A DNA stretch of 64,000 bases from Diplonema papillatum (GCA_030068145.1 JAPJBO010000343.1:62001-126000); one strand, 5' to 3'. Positions 30,350-43,505 are shown, counted from the stretch's first letter. Numbers and translations: made by a program. Notes: generated from the sequence alone by a model not told the origin.

Positions 30350-31009
30350 ACGGGCACGTTTTTTTTACTTGTGCTCGAGCACAGCTTTTAAGCCCTGCGG
30401 AGACCATCCAGGTCTTTATTTCGTGTTTTTTCCGGGGTTTGCCCTGGGGTATGTAGTCATGGGCTCGTGTACGCGCGTTTTTCGCCTTAGAAAAAAAATA
30501 CCCCAATGGGACACTTTTTTGCCTTAGTTTGACCCCCCCTACCCCCCGCCCCCCTGAGACGGTTACAGAACTGCCTGTGAAATGGGGTCTGCAGTGTTCA
30601 CAAGGGGTCCGGGCTCTTTCACAGGAGTTCCACCGCCGCTGAGGAGTTCCACCGCCGCTGTTCTGATGCAAAAGGAAAAGCTAGAGTGCTGAGCAGTCAG
30701 AAGTAGCAGCAGGATTCAGGGTCTTGCCATGGCCCAGCATCCACTTTTATGCCCCTAGCTTCTCACAGTCCGGCCCCCACAGGTAGTCTCCCTGGTTAGA
30801 GGTGGCGATCATAAAGGAACCCTGCAGGAGCCCCAGGACAGTGTCCTTTACCCCCCCCCCTGGAAATTACCCCCCTCGGCCAAAATTTAGGCCTCAGGGG
30901 GGGGGGGTAAATGACAACGAATTATACTGATATATTCTTTTAAAACAGGGCCTTCTCGTAGGGGGTGCAGTAGGAGATACGTCTTTCGGCTTACAGAATT
31001 TCACACAAA

Positions 31010-31228
31010 ACCATATAGCCCTTTCTCGCTCTAGGAGAACCCATTCATGAACGGACACACGGAGACCATAAAACCCCGGAATTTTAAGCGAGCTTTAACT
31101 CTAAAACTTACAAACATGGCTAGCCGTAGTTAAAGCGTATAAGCATACCTACTACCCGCCTCACAGCCTCAATGGTCAACCGGCGACCCTAAAACACCGA
31201 ACCTCTAAACCACAATACACGCTAGAAT
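31010..31228 (+). repeat. Partial R1 followed by R2
   Basis: The R1 terminal half (CATATAGCCCTTTCTCGCTC ... CGAGCTTTAACTCTAA) runs to 31104. R2 (ACTTACAAACATGGCTAGCC ... GGTCAACCGGCGACCCTAAA ... CACGCTAGAA) follows at 31105-31228. Confidence 0.7.
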
Positions 31229-31874
31229 TCTGAAGCAATCGGCTCTGCTTTTGCTACCTAAAATGATCGTTGCAGGTCCTGCGGTGGTGTCTGTGCATAC
31301 AGATTTGAAACAATCGGCAAGGTTCTTAGCCCAAGTTAACGTCTGGTTTAATGGCGGGTAAGCGTTCAACAAAGACACATGCACAAGCACACGTACTGCC
31401 ACTACCGCAGATACGGCAAGCACACCAGTATACAAGGAACCTTTACGACAATGGTCACCCGGAGACTATAAAGTTACACTCAAACAGACAAAGACATACG
31501 CGCACGCCCTAAAATCAAAGCACAATCTTTTCAAAAGGGTAAGCGAACCCACTCTTGCGCCCCCCCCCCCGAGTAAGGCCCAGCTTTTTCCCCGACAATT
31601 CTCCCAGAGTATCCGGCTTGACGTGATGTCGAGCTTTTTGCGACGTCGACGGCAGAACGCGAGCAACCGCTTGTGAAACCCATACACCCAAAACGTAAAA
31701 GGCGCGGGGAGGGGTGGGAGAGGTGGCGAAATGTGAAGTTGCGCACGCATCGTAAGGTGTCTCCGACCCTGATTTCACTAAATCGATTGTGGAAACCTTG
31801 TGAGTCAGAAGCGGAGAAACACAGTAATTCTGCGCAATCCTTTTTTTTTTTTTAGAGTTATAGTACTAACAATG
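31229..31874. repeat. R1b copy and unassigned sequence
   Basis: R1b spans about 31370-31480 (CAAGCACACGTACTGCCACT, CGCAGATACGGCAAGC, GGTCACCCGGAGACTATAAA). The remainder has no recognised gene. A T-run lies at 31840-31853. Confidence 0.45.
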
Positions 31875-32075
31875 TTGCGGGTTGCCCTTCAATGTATTGT
31901 GCAGGCTAAAAAGACGTGGGCAGCGTGTTTTGGTGGTTGATCAGAATTCCTTACCTGAAAATGACACAGGGAAACTACAAGTGGGAAAACGATCAACCGG
32001 CACGCACAAAAGCACCTGTCTTTTTTTACCACCAGTCGTAATGTGAAGGTTAAAACGTTGGAGGTGGTTGATCAG
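31875..32075 (+). repeat. Dispersed repeat family R9, copy 2
   Basis: TTGCCCTTCAATGTATTGTG, GACGTGGGCAGCGTGTTTTG, GGTTGATCAGAATTCCTTAC and GGGAAAACGATCAACCGGCA are present, then a second GTTGATCAGAAATTG near 32063. Confidence 0.65.
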
Positions 32076-32814
<739 letters not shown>

Positions 32815-32947
32815 GTACATGCACTGCTACCGGCGTGAAATGACATAATCGTACTACTATACGATACCCTTGAAGAAACCCTTTTGACGATAGTCCCCCG
32901 GAGACTTTAAAACCCCGGAACCTCAAGCGAACCTCCACTCTAAAAAA
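32815..32947 (+). repeat. Repeat subfamily R1b with R1 terminus
   Basis: CATGCACTGCTACCGGCGTG leads into GAAACCCTTTTGACGATAGT and CCCCGGAGACTTTAAAACCC, ending CGAACCTCCACTCTAAA. Confidence 0.55.
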
Positions 32948-33074
32948 AGAAGCGCATCAACCCCGGTTGATTGTCGGCAACACGAACAAGCAGGGGCAAA
33001 TATGCCGGCGGCTGAACGCATTCAGCCGAGCGCGGCGAAAGGGCGCTTTTCCGCGCGCGGTACACAAGTTTTGT

Positions 33075-33356
33075 TGTATGCACCTGCTTTGTATGAAAAT
33101 GCTTGAGGAGACTGCCAGTTGCGATAGATCAAAGGAGGTTAATGTCCACACGAAACACAGGTAAAACTGGGTTTAGTGGCGGGCACAAGCGTTCAACAAA
33201 AAAGACCCACTTTGTAGGTGTATCCTTCGAAATGAGCACAAGGCAGTCCCTCGAGTATTTTGTGTTAACAATGCATTGTTGGTACTAAAAATTCATAGTT
33301 GGCAGTGTACTACATGAAACGTAGCAGGTGAGTTCTGCTAGTGCGACAAACAAAAA
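33075..33356 (+). repeat. R3 copy joined to an R7-like unit
   Basis: R3 runs from GCACCTGCTTTGTATGAAAA to GGCAGTCCCTCGAGTATTT (about 33262). It continues directly into TGTGTTAACAATGCATTGTT ... GTGCGACAAACAAAAAA, the unit also found at 21086-21184. Confidence 0.65.
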
Positions 33357-33834
33357 AGGAAACGCAAGGTGCCCGCACCCACCAAGGAGGATCTGGACTT
33401 TGGATTCCGTCATTTGAAGCCATTAGAAGCATTTTCCCACGCCAAGAACGTGAGGCAGTTCGTTGCGGAAACAACGAGTGACTTTTTTCACAGTGTGGGC
33501 GCTGATATCATGTGATACAACATGTGATCACGCCTTCTCAAAAATTTCACGTAGTGTTCGCAAGTGTCAGAAGCGTCGACGTTCGCGGCAGACGCACGAT
33601 CCTCTTGTGCTTCTGCCCCCTGCGTGGGCGCCTGGTACGCGTCACTCCCACATCAGGCTGGAAAACGGCAAAAGGTGGTGTGAGTGTGTGAGAGTTGGTC
33701 GATCCCCGCGATCTTTTTTTCTAATACAGATGCACCGAAAGGGGGAGCTTTTTCCGGAACAAGGGGCTGCACGCAAGCCTCCAAACCCCACCAATAGCAC
33801 CTGCTGATGTGGGAAATATACTTTCCCCGTCCCC
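33357..33834. other. Intergenic sequence without a recognised gene
   Basis: The longest plus frame (33463-33807) has unremarkable Arg/Pro/Ser-rich composition and no family features. Confidence 0.4.
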
Positions 33835-34290
33835 CCTTGATACTAGCATCACACATACATGAGGTGCAAGTAGCGCCTGAACACGAAACTAAGATTTCCC
33901 CCCCGCATGAGAGAGGCAGTATCCTGCCGAAACATTAAACTACAATATCCCCCGCAGAAAAGAGGTACGGATCAGTTGATGCTATTTGTCTGTTGGCTCG
34001 GTTATCAGTGCAAGCTCCAAACTCCGGAAACGGGGTTTTCCTGGGGTTATATGTGTTCCTTTTTCTTCATTTTTTTGCGACAAGGAAGAGTTTCGAAGCC
34101 CCCTTCCCCTCAACATAGTGTTTTATTTTTTGCCACATGCAATGTGTGAGGAAACTGAACCGGCCAAGTAGGGCCTTCTGATCCGACCGACGGTCATGAT
34201 CATTTGCCATTTTGTCACCTGAAACCACGTCCAGGATTTGGGCTCAGGGTAGTGCGGTCAACGAAAACTTTAGTTTCCCTTTCTACTTTC
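33835..34290 (+). repeat. R5 termini and a repeat also found in PSMA3 intron 1
   Basis: There are two R5 termini (about 33835-33905 and 33907-33955). About 33965-34040 (TCAGTTGATGCTATTTGTCT, TATCAGTGCAAGCTCCAAAC) matches 61640-61690. About 34125-34280 (CATGCAATGTGTGAGGAAAC, CGGCCAAGTAGGGCCTTCTG, AGGGTAGTGCGGTCAACGAA) matches 60392-60500 in the first intron of the proteasome gene. Confidence 0.55.
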
Positions 34291-35299
34291 TCCTACTCTC
34301 GCGGTGTACGGTTTTCATTTTTCGATGATTTCTCTGCGCGAAGGAAGGCACGCGCACCTCGTCCTTATAACGAGACGTTGTGCCTGCCCCGCAACCAAAA
34401 GCGAGAGGGACTTACTTTTCGTCGCATCAATTATTGTGCCGGGGGAGAAAGAAAGAAAAAAAGAAACGTTCTACGACCAACTAGTTAAAACAAAGACTAA
34501 AGAAAGAAGCCCATACTAGTGCGCACGATTCAACTCCCCCAGTCGGTGCTGGAGCACACGTGTCAGAAGAAGAAGAGTATCCCAGTTGCGGACGATCAAC
34601 CGGAGGTTCCAGCGAACTTTCACCCTAGACGAAACAGTCTCAGTCGTACAACCCACCTCCCAGCCTCAATGGTCAACCGGAGACCCTAAAACACCGAACT
34701 GCTGAACCGCAACAAACGCCTGAGCCAGTACCCTGGAGTTTTTACTCTTTGAAAGAGGAAAGAAGCAAAGCAAGCACAAAGCAAACAGAAAACAAACAGA
34801 AAACAGTTTAGAAAACGTGTCCAATGCGCAGCAGTTGCCTGACCCGTCTTCGCTCTCCCGTGGGAGGTGGCCCCGCCGGGGTGATCCTCTCGACGGGCAG
34901 GCATAACCGTCAGGACGCTGCGGAGGACAAACAGTAGGGGAGGGGGGGAAAGGGAAGAGACAGAGAGAAGACGCTCGCAGGCAACCGTAAACCACCACAA
35001 CTCGCAAAACGTTCTCGTCGGCTTTTTGAGGCTGGCGACCTACGGTTTGGCGCAGGCACTCTCTCTGCACTCGCACTCTCACTCGCACTACGGGCTGTTG
35101 TTGCATTTGGTATGGCATACTATGCCGTGCGCATCTCGAAAGCCACACCTGCGCTGGTACATTTACTAAAGCGGCTTTTTTAGTAAAGGGGACACAATAC
35201 AATATTCTCAACAACGCACAACGCTGGACGATAGGGTAATTTACGCCGAAGCACGTAGCCGCACACTCACACTTTTCACACTACTCACGCTCACATCCT
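34291..35299. other. Intergenic sequence with an R2 copy
   Basis: R2 lies at about 34645-34722 (CCCAGCCTCAATGGTCAACC, GGAGACCCTAAAACACCGAA). The minus-strand frames here are Arg/Ser/Cys-rich and unconvincing. No gene is called. Confidence 0.45.
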
Positions 35300-35465
35300 C
35301 ACTCAAAGAAAAAAGAAGAGAGCGAAAGAGAAAATAAATCGCCGAAGGAAGCCAGGCGCCCATCATCTTGGACCCAAGCAATCTCTGGACGGGGGAAACC
35401 CTGCCTGAAGGAACCAACCACCCCCGGGTGGGCTAGTCTGACACAGAGTTGTCAACAGGAAAAAA
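35300..35465 (+). repeat. Dispersed repeat family R12, copy 2
   Basis: This copy is nearly identical to 26540-26702 over AAATCGCCGAAGG, CCATCATCTTGGACCCAAGC, TGGACGGGGGAAACCCTGCC and GTTGTCAACAGGAAAAAAAA. It ends in an A-run. Confidence 0.65.
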
Positions 35466-35668
35466 AAAAACAAAAAAAAGAAGAAAGTCATTCAAGATCC
35501 AAGGTACCAACCTTTCCTTATGCCTCAAGGACTTGAGACACCCTCGCGTCCAGGAGATTCCACCGATGTTTCCTGGATATGCACAAAAGAACGAGGGTCA
35601 AAAAGCCATGAAAATCAGCAAGCCTCAGCACAACAGCTTCGGCCGGGCATTGCAGCACACACATTTCT

Positions 35669-35941
35669 AGTGTTCGCGCTAAGGAAAAAGCGGCTGATTT
35701 CAGCCGGAAAAAAAGTTCTTGAAAAACTGACCGGCTGATAATCAGCCGGCTGACTTTTGGAAGGTCTGCCGATCAGAAGGTTTTTGCGACAATATCTTGA
35801 TTCACAGCTGGTTCCGCTCCATGGGCGGTATTGCCAAAGCTTACACTGTTGAAAACCGGCTGATTTTGTGCGAGGTCTGCCGGTAAGAAAAAAAGGCTGG
35901 AAATTAAATCAGCCGGGAAGCCGGCTGATAGCGCGCACACT
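35669..35941. mobile_element. 273-bp MITE with hAT-like ends
   Basis: The ends AGTGTTCGCGCTA and TAGCGCGCACACT are inverted with one mismatch. With the next outer base they fit the YAGTG-type start of hAT elements. The interior holds at least five copies of GCCGGCTGAT in both orientations, like the subterminal motifs bound by hAT transposases. No clear 8-bp target duplication was seen. There is no coding capacity. Confidence 0.55.
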
Positions 35942-37436
<1,495 letters not shown>

Positions 37437-37870
37437 CACTCACGATCTCACTCACAAAGGCAACACGAGAAGCATGCGTGCCTGATGATTCGCTCAATTG
37501 TTCCCGGAGAGAAGGATCGGGCGTGAATAGCCGTCTCGCCTCTGGCGACTGAAGCCGCCATGACGAAGCGAAGAACAGCTGGGCCCTCCTGGGTGTGCTC
37601 GAGCGGCACGGATGGCCCGTTCGCTTGCCAAACAGCTGGCAATACAAGTACTGGCTGGATAGGACACACAATACTTATTCCCCCTAGCACACACCCTTAC
37701 GACTACAACTGATTGCTGAGACACGGTTGTACGAGGCCTTCTCTCCCGAGACGGATTTTCCTGTGCTCTCGAAACATGGGCGGGTTGGCTGTGACGAGCT
37801 ACGAACAGCCGCCTGGCCAACCAGTCCCTGTTTGTGGACACTTGGTTCCGAGCTGTACGACCGAAACACG
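37437..37870 (+). repeat. Unassigned sequence and a diverged R6 copy
   Basis: R6 spans about 37700-37870 (ACTGATTGCTGAGACACGGT, TGACGAGCTACGAACAGCCG, GACACTTGGTTCCGAGCTG). No gene is recognised in 37437-37699. Confidence 0.5.
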
Positions 37871-38564
37871 TTAGGACCATTCCGAGGTCGTCCATTGCGT
37901 TCCGATACGAAGAACGAGGAATGCAAAGAACGTGCCCGAAGAAAAACGCAGAGCATAAAGGACACCATCTTTCCTATATTGCCAAAGGTCACCCGGAGAC
38001 TTTAAACCCCCGGGGTTTCAAGCGAGCTTTTTCACTGTAAAAAAACGCTTTCAAAAAAAAAAAAATTAAACAGGAGGCCGCAGTCCCTCATGGTTTTAAC
38101 TCCTTGTTTTCGGAGTCATGTGCTTCCTGGTAGCGGTAACCCCGAATTTCCTGCTTACTTTTCCATTTATTTTCCCAACAGTATTTATTACTATGTTTAC
38201 TTCACAGAAGGACGGTGCCACGGTGCGACTCGGCAGCCCCTGCTAAACGAGCGCCACGTGGGGGGTGAAGTGAACGGATTCATCCCTTCCTTCAGCACCA
38301 AAAGTCCAGGAATACCGGTATTCCCAGCAATAGAGAGCAAAAGACGCATGGAGAGAATAGCCGTAAAAGGAACAAAAAGAAAGTTTACCACGATTACCAT
38401 TTCTTCCCCGCAACGTACATTCGTACCGACGGGAACCTTTCCGGAACAACGGTTGCGCAAGAAAGAGAAGAACGAAGCCAACAAATAAAATGTGCTAATA
38501 CAGGTATCCCTCCCTGAGAGGTTTGTACTGCCCTGTACACGCGAAGAACAAAACTCTCCCAGCA
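37871..38564. repeat. R1 terminus, R5 fragment and unassigned sequence
   Basis: About 37960-38038 has the ATTGCCAAAGGTCACCCGGA ... TTTCAAGCGAGC terminus. About 38075-38130 has R5 middle sequence. The remainder (38131-38564) has no recognised gene; 38220-38250 includes ACTCGGCAGCCCCTGCTAAA, weakly like R1. Confidence 0.45.
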
Positions 38565-39296
38565 TCAACCATGCATGAGAGGCAGTGCTCTGCCTAAACA
38601 TTAAACTAAGACCCCCCCCTACGCCTCCCATCGCGTCCCGTTGAACACGAGATATGCACAAAAGTCGAGGGAGTGACGACCCACTTGTTGTAAGCTGGGA
38701 ATAAAGAACACATTAAACAGAGTTCCCACCAGTTTTCTTTTCTTCTTTTCCTTAAATTCCTCTTCACCCACCCGCGCTGTTTTGAGCGAGACGGAAATGA
38801 ACCGCACTGAGTTGGAAAACAAACTGATCAACGGAAAGGTAGAAACTAACTGCTAGGGGGCACGAGCCTGCTGGACCATGGGAAGCATGTGTTGCTTGTT
38901 TTGTTGCATGTAATTTGCTAGTCAAGCAAAAATGCGTTGGCCGAAGCGACATATCATCATGTAGTTGATTGATTTGCTTGCGCGCTACTCTGATGGCTTC
39001 CGAGCGGAATGGCTTCGTTGCTCATTATATGGGTGACTTGTCCCCCGCATGCACTAAAGGCAGACAAGCACTGCTCACATTAGACAAAGATATCACGCCA
39101 GTGATTTCAGGTTTGATCCAACTCATATATCATGCTCCTCACATCAGCGTGGGTACCCCTGAACTTCCCAGGGTTTTTGTTCCATACGCTTGAGCAGCAT
39201 TCGGCACAGAAAGAAAGAAGACGCCTGTTCTTTTCTCCCCCCCTTGTCCCTCCCTCGATGCACAAGAGGTAGTGTTCTGCTAAAGCATCTACTACT
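38565..39296. other. R5 terminus and unassigned sequence
   Basis: The R5 terminus (ACCATGCATGAGAGGCAGTG ... ACTAAGACC plus C-run) lies at 38565-38617. No gene is recognised in 38618-39289. An R5-like AAGAGGTAGTGTTCTGCTAA abuts the next element. Confidence 0.45.
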
Positions 39297-39617
39297 GTGG
39301 TACCTCCGAAAACGCAGACAACGCGCAGAAGAGAAGTTATGCGGCCCGCGGCGCAGGTTGCACAAACCGGAGAAGCCCGTGTGGCAGGGAGTGGAGACGA
39401 GGTGATGCAAGACGAAGGGGAAGCGCGAAGCCCCCAGCCCGGACGGATCAACAAGACGCAAGACCAGGCGACCAAAAGAAGGAGGGGGACGCGACCCAGA
39501 GACCCGGGCTAAGTAGCTTGGAACTAGTGTGATGGACCTTTCTTCGGAGGGGCTCACGCACTCAAAGATCGACTTATACGCAGGAGCTACGCAATACGGG
39601 GTTTTCGGGGGTACCAC
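39297..39617. mobile_element. Family R10 TIR element, compact copy with target duplication
   Basis: The ends GTGGTACCTCCGAAAAC and GTTTTCGGGGGTACCAC are inverted repeats with one mismatch. TACTACT flanks both sides (39290-39296 and 39618-39624), consistent with a 7-bp duplication, although the site is a short (TAC)n run. The element is 321 bp. It contains a plus-strand frame of 71 codons that begins at the left TIR and ends QATKRRRGTRPRDPG-stop, plus the shared CTTTCTTCGGAGGGGCTCAC tail. It has no satellite units. Confidence 0.8.
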
Positions 39618-40094
39618 TACTACTACCTAAGATCCCCCCCACCTCCCCCCCCTTCGATGTCGCTGCTCTTTTTGTTTCTTATTGAAAAAGCACCTGCTTC
39701 GCAGGAAATACTCGAGGAAGCCGTCTCATATTCTGATGGAACTAAGATTCCGCCCTGCACACAACATCTTCTTCGAAGAAGACTTGACTCAGAGACAGTG
39801 CTCTGTCTGCAAGCAATTGAACTAAAGTCCCCATGCCCTCCCTAGCACTGGGCGGCGGCCTTCCGAGTATTCTTTCGCCGCGGACGCGTGCTTTTTTCGA
39901 GACCCTGTCTATTGTACCAAAAACGTGCAGTTTTTTCCTTCGGTGCCCGCGCAACTCTACCTTGGGGAAGCAGTGGGTGGGGAAAGGGACCGTAAACAAT
40001 GGAGCCATGTCCGATGCAAGGTACGCGGGCTAAAGGTGGTAGAACCACACACGAACGCCAACCGAAAAACAAACTTCCAGGACAAAGCCTTCAG
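39618..40094. other. Intergenic sequence without a recognised gene
   Basis: A start-of-R3 fragment (AAGCACCTGCTTCGCAGGAA) lies near 39688 and R5-like TCTTCTTCGAAGAAGACTTG near 39768. No gene is recognised. Confidence 0.4.
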
Positions 40095-40292
40095 CGAAAG
40101 CACCTGCTTTGTAGAAAATGCTTGAGGAGACTGCCAGTTGCGATGGATCAAAGGAGGTAAATGTGCTGTAGCCCACACGAAACACAGGTAAATCTGGGTT
40201 TAGTGGCGGGCGTAACCATTCAACAAAAGTGGGTGTATTGTTTTCTCCCCCTCTAGCCTCCTTCGGAATGAGCACAAGGCAGTCCCTCGAGT
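40095..40292 (+). repeat. Dispersed repeat family R3, full copy
   Basis: It runs from AAGCACCTGCTTTGTAGAAA to AAGGCAGTCCCTCGAGTATT and includes the CCCCCTCTAGCCTCCTTCGG segment missing from shorter copies. Confidence 0.75.
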
Positions 40293-40706
40293 ATTTTTGC
40301 ATGTAGAGCGAGCGCCGGCAGGAAAACACTGCGAACGCACAACGCCGGAGGAACGAAAAAGCTGTGTGTGTCGTCCTGCAGCTTCCAACAGGGACTATAC
40401 ATGCGCACAACCAAACGTGCTCTGCGTATTGTGTGACGAGACCTGCAAACGGAAAGGTAAATGGGAGAACGCGTTTTCGTCACCAGCATCCGTACTACTA
40501 CTCGCCTGCACCATTGATACCGGTAGTTGGCGAACCTCTCAGGGTTGGAAAGACCCAGCTTACGAAAATAGATCCGCCGCAACTGTCAAAAGCACAGCTA
40601 CTAACTATTACAGTTACTATTTAGCACCGGTAATTCGTAAGGGCCATGAATGGGCAGGGGTCCTTGGGGCCTCGGGGTGTGCAAAGCCTCCCGACCTGCA
40701 CTCACG
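40293..40706. other. Intergenic sequence without a recognised gene
   Basis: The plus frame 40297-40746 is Cys/Arg/Ser-rich and runs into the palindromic element, so it is not credited as a gene. Confidence 0.35.
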
Positions 40707-41061
40707 TACACCACGTACTTGTCCTACGTATGACAAGTACATATGACAAGTACATGTACTTGTCATATTATTAAGTACTACGAGCATACGTGTCATATGA
40801 CAAGTACACACTTGTCATATGACAAGTCTTGTGAAGGAATTACTCTACTCTTGCATACAATTTGCTGACAAGAGTATGGTATACGACCCAATACTCGCAA
40901 AAAGTATTAGTTCAAGCGACAACTGACTGATCAAGCTCTGTGAGAGAAGAAACAAAGACGGAAAGCTCTCCTAGTCCCTGCACCCAGGTCCCAAGTGTGT
41001 ATTTGTCACGGATTGTACTTGTCATGGTACTTTGTCATACGCATGACAAGTACGTGGTGTA
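40707..41061. mobile_element. 355-bp MITE built from ACTTGTCATATGACAAGT palindromes
   Basis: The ends TACACCACGTACTTGTC and GACAAGTACGTGGTGTA are perfect inverted repeats of 17 bp. They extend with few mismatches to about 50 bp. Inside, TGTCATATGACA-type palindromes recur at least four times near the left end (40738-40826). No coding capacity and no evident target duplication were seen. Confidence 0.65.
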
Positions 41062-42534
41062 GAGTCTCTCGTAGAGTGAGGCGTCAAACGCGTAGAAGCT
41101 TTCCTCCTCCCTCCGGCGTTGGATTTTTCCCCTTTTTTCCGGTGCGGGCAAAAAGACTGCATCTGAGCGGGACCTTGCGTCCATCCGCCAGCAAAAAGGA
41201 AAAAAGGTCGGAAACACAGAAAGAACACCGAAATGTTCCACTGGAAGACGAACCTCTTTTCTCTCTCTCTTTTTCTCTTCTCCAACTCCCCCCCCCCCCC
41301 CCGGGGGGCCTTCCCGAGACTGATTTGCCTGTGTTGTCTACGAACAGCCGCCTGAAAACCCAGCCTCACACCGCAGTCGCGTTGTGGACACTCAGGCTTC
41401 CATCCCCGCCTCCCCACCCTCTCATCAGGATAAACGCGTTCTCGCAATTCCCACTTTTCTTTGCACTGAGACACCTTCATTGATTGATCGGGTGTCTGTG
41501 TGCACGAGTGAAACCGCACTTCGAACACCAATGCTCTCACACTAAAAGTCTACGACACCATAAGCCCTGGTGCAAAAAGAAGCACTGTAAACAACGCACA
41601 GCAACGACGACTCCATCAGACGAATAACCTCACTAACCACGGGTACCCAGTGTGCCCAGAGTGCCTTGTTTTCGTCGCAGCAAGATCGAGAATTCGTGTT
41701 GTACTCAAGGTATGGGTTGTCCTACAAAGTATCTAAGAGGGAAACAGGACGACGTGAGCGGCATGGTTTTTAGAGCCGCGCCAGTCTGCGGAGGACGCGG
41801 GCGGCAATTCCCGACGAAAGACCTTGTCCTTTAATGGGACACGCCCTGCTGTTCCCACGCGAAGGTACACCCCATTGTTGCAGAGTACGGTGCGTGCGCC
41901 TTAGTGCGAGCACGGCAACACGAATAAAAAAACAGAAGAATTTCAAGAAGCAAAAAAAAAAAAAAAAAAAAAAAAAATCAAAGCAGAGCGGTAGGGCGGG
42001 GGAGACCGGCACCAACAGCCGCCTCGTCTGCCGCAGGCTCACACTCATGGTGGGGTGGAAAAATGATTACCTCTTCAATGAGTACCTGCTTTGTAGTAAG
42101 TCCTATGGCGCGGTGTGCAGAAAACTCGCTGTATAGCTCCCCACACACGAAAAAAGCAAGGGTGAAATAATCTGGGCGGCTAACGTTCAACGAAGATGAG
42201 GTAAGATAGCGCCTTTTTTTTTTTTCGCGGTGTCGTGTGTTGTTTCGCTCCTCTTGCCTGCCGCGAGAGGGGGGGGGGGGGGGGGTATGTTGACGGCTGT
42301 AGTTGAGAGAGCTAGTGCCATGTTCACAGTCAGAATCAGGATCAGAGTCATCGTAGACCCTCCTTCAAGGCCGTCCCCGTACTGGCAGCATGGGCGACCA
42401 GTCACCTGATCATCCAGACTCGACACTTAGCCTAATGTGCCCCTGGCTTAAAGGACCGAAGCATACAACCGCACGGCGGAATCCAGCCGAGAAGTGGAAG
42501 CTGAAGCTGGAAGTTGAAAAAAGCGGGCGTCGCG
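41062..42534. other. Intergenic sequence with an R6 fragment
   Basis: About 41318-41400 is a degraded R6 piece (GACTGATTTGCCTGTG, CTACGAACAGCCGCCTGA). Homopolymers lie at 41287-41302 (C), 41952-41977 (A), 42220-42231 (T) and 42268-42285 (G). No gene is recognised. Confidence 0.4.
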
Positions 42535-42782
42535 CCCCTGTTCGTAGGGAATACTTGAGGAGACTGCCAGTTGCGAAATCTCAAAGGATACTCATCGGCA
42601 TGCCGATGACTCCCCACTATCGCAACAATATTCCAATCCCAAAGGAGGTAAATGTGCTGCACGAAACACAGGTAAATCTGGGTTTAGTTGCGGGCGTAAG
42701 CGTTCAACAAACAAGACCCGCGTTGTAGTTGTATTGTTTTGTCCCCCTCCGTCGAAATGAGCACAAGGCAGTCCCTCGAGCA
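42535..42782 (+). repeat. Dispersed repeat family R3 copy
   Basis: It reads GGGAATACTTGAGGAGACTG, then an extra AAGGATACTCATCGGCATGC segment, AAAGGAGGTAAATGTGCTGC and CACGAAACACAGGTAAATCT, and ends AAGGCAGTCCCTCGAGCATT. Confidence 0.7.
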
Positions 42783-43465
42783 TTTTTTGGGTGCGCAACG
42801 ACGCGTTTTGGCTGTTGCACACCCGCTTTTCGCACGCTTTTTTTGACTGGACTCTACTGTGTGTGTATTCGTCCCGACCTCCCCCTGCCTCGTTCCTCCT
42901 CCAAGACTCAGACCGCTGTCCTGTCTGCAGACACTCTTGTTCCGCGCTGATGATGGTCCGCCTTAAATGTGTCTGTGGCCCAAAGGACCGAAACACGGCG
43001 CAGACGGGACCAGTGCGGTGTTGAGCACATACCCATTCCAAGCACGTTCTTGCAATCCCCCCCCCCCCCCCGCCCCCCGTCGACGAAAGTTTATATGGTG
43101 ATAGTGCGTTGCTCAGGGTAGTCGAAGGCCTGACAATCACACTAATGCAACAAATTTACCAAATGGTGTCGGCTGTTCCATTTTCGCGGTTTCCTTCCCG
43201 ACCCGAAGCAGGCCCTCTTCTTTTGCCTGTGCATTGTTCCATTCTACCCTCGGATCCCCCTTGGGAGCAGCTTTTGCGGCCTCTGGTCTGCTCGGCCCTT
43301 CGCCGGGGAGCGCAGCGGGCATGACACTGCCCCTGGGGAATTCTCTCCAACGTTGTACGGCACACAAAAAAGAAAAGAAGAAGAAGAAAAGGTGGGGTGG
43401 GTCGAACAAGTATCACTCCGAATTATTAATTGATTTGTTGCTACTTGACACAATACGAAATGAGA

Positions 43466-43505
<40 letters not shown>

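Larger units (their letters stand above)
28262..30930. mobile_element. 2.67-kb TIR element, Tc1/mariner (pogo-like) type
   Basis: The left end reads TCAGTATAATTCG then TTGTCATTTA and eight C. The right end is the exact inverse (GTAAATGACAA, CGAATTATACTGA after a G-run), giving at least 31 bp of perfect TIR. TA lies immediately outside both ends (28260-28261 and 30931-30932), as expected for Tc1/mariner-superfamily target duplication. From memory, CAGTATAATTCG also begins the Drosophila pogo TIR, which suggests but does not prove a pogo-like lineage. The interior contains GTACGC hairpin clusters, a short BED-like frame and several broken coding-like frames, but no intact transposase with recognisable catalytic residues. 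It is therefore probably a defective or non-autonomous copy. Confidence 0.7.

Noticed and set aside
40738-40826. CRISPR-like or operator array of TGTCATATGACA palindromes
   Set aside because: Spacing is irregular, there are no unique spacers of constant length, and the cluster lies within TIRs of one element in a eukaryotic genome.
43100-43320. Gene in the GC-rich stretch near 43.2 kb
   Set aside because: Frames on both strands are similar in length and composition, none with a domain, start context or splice signals.
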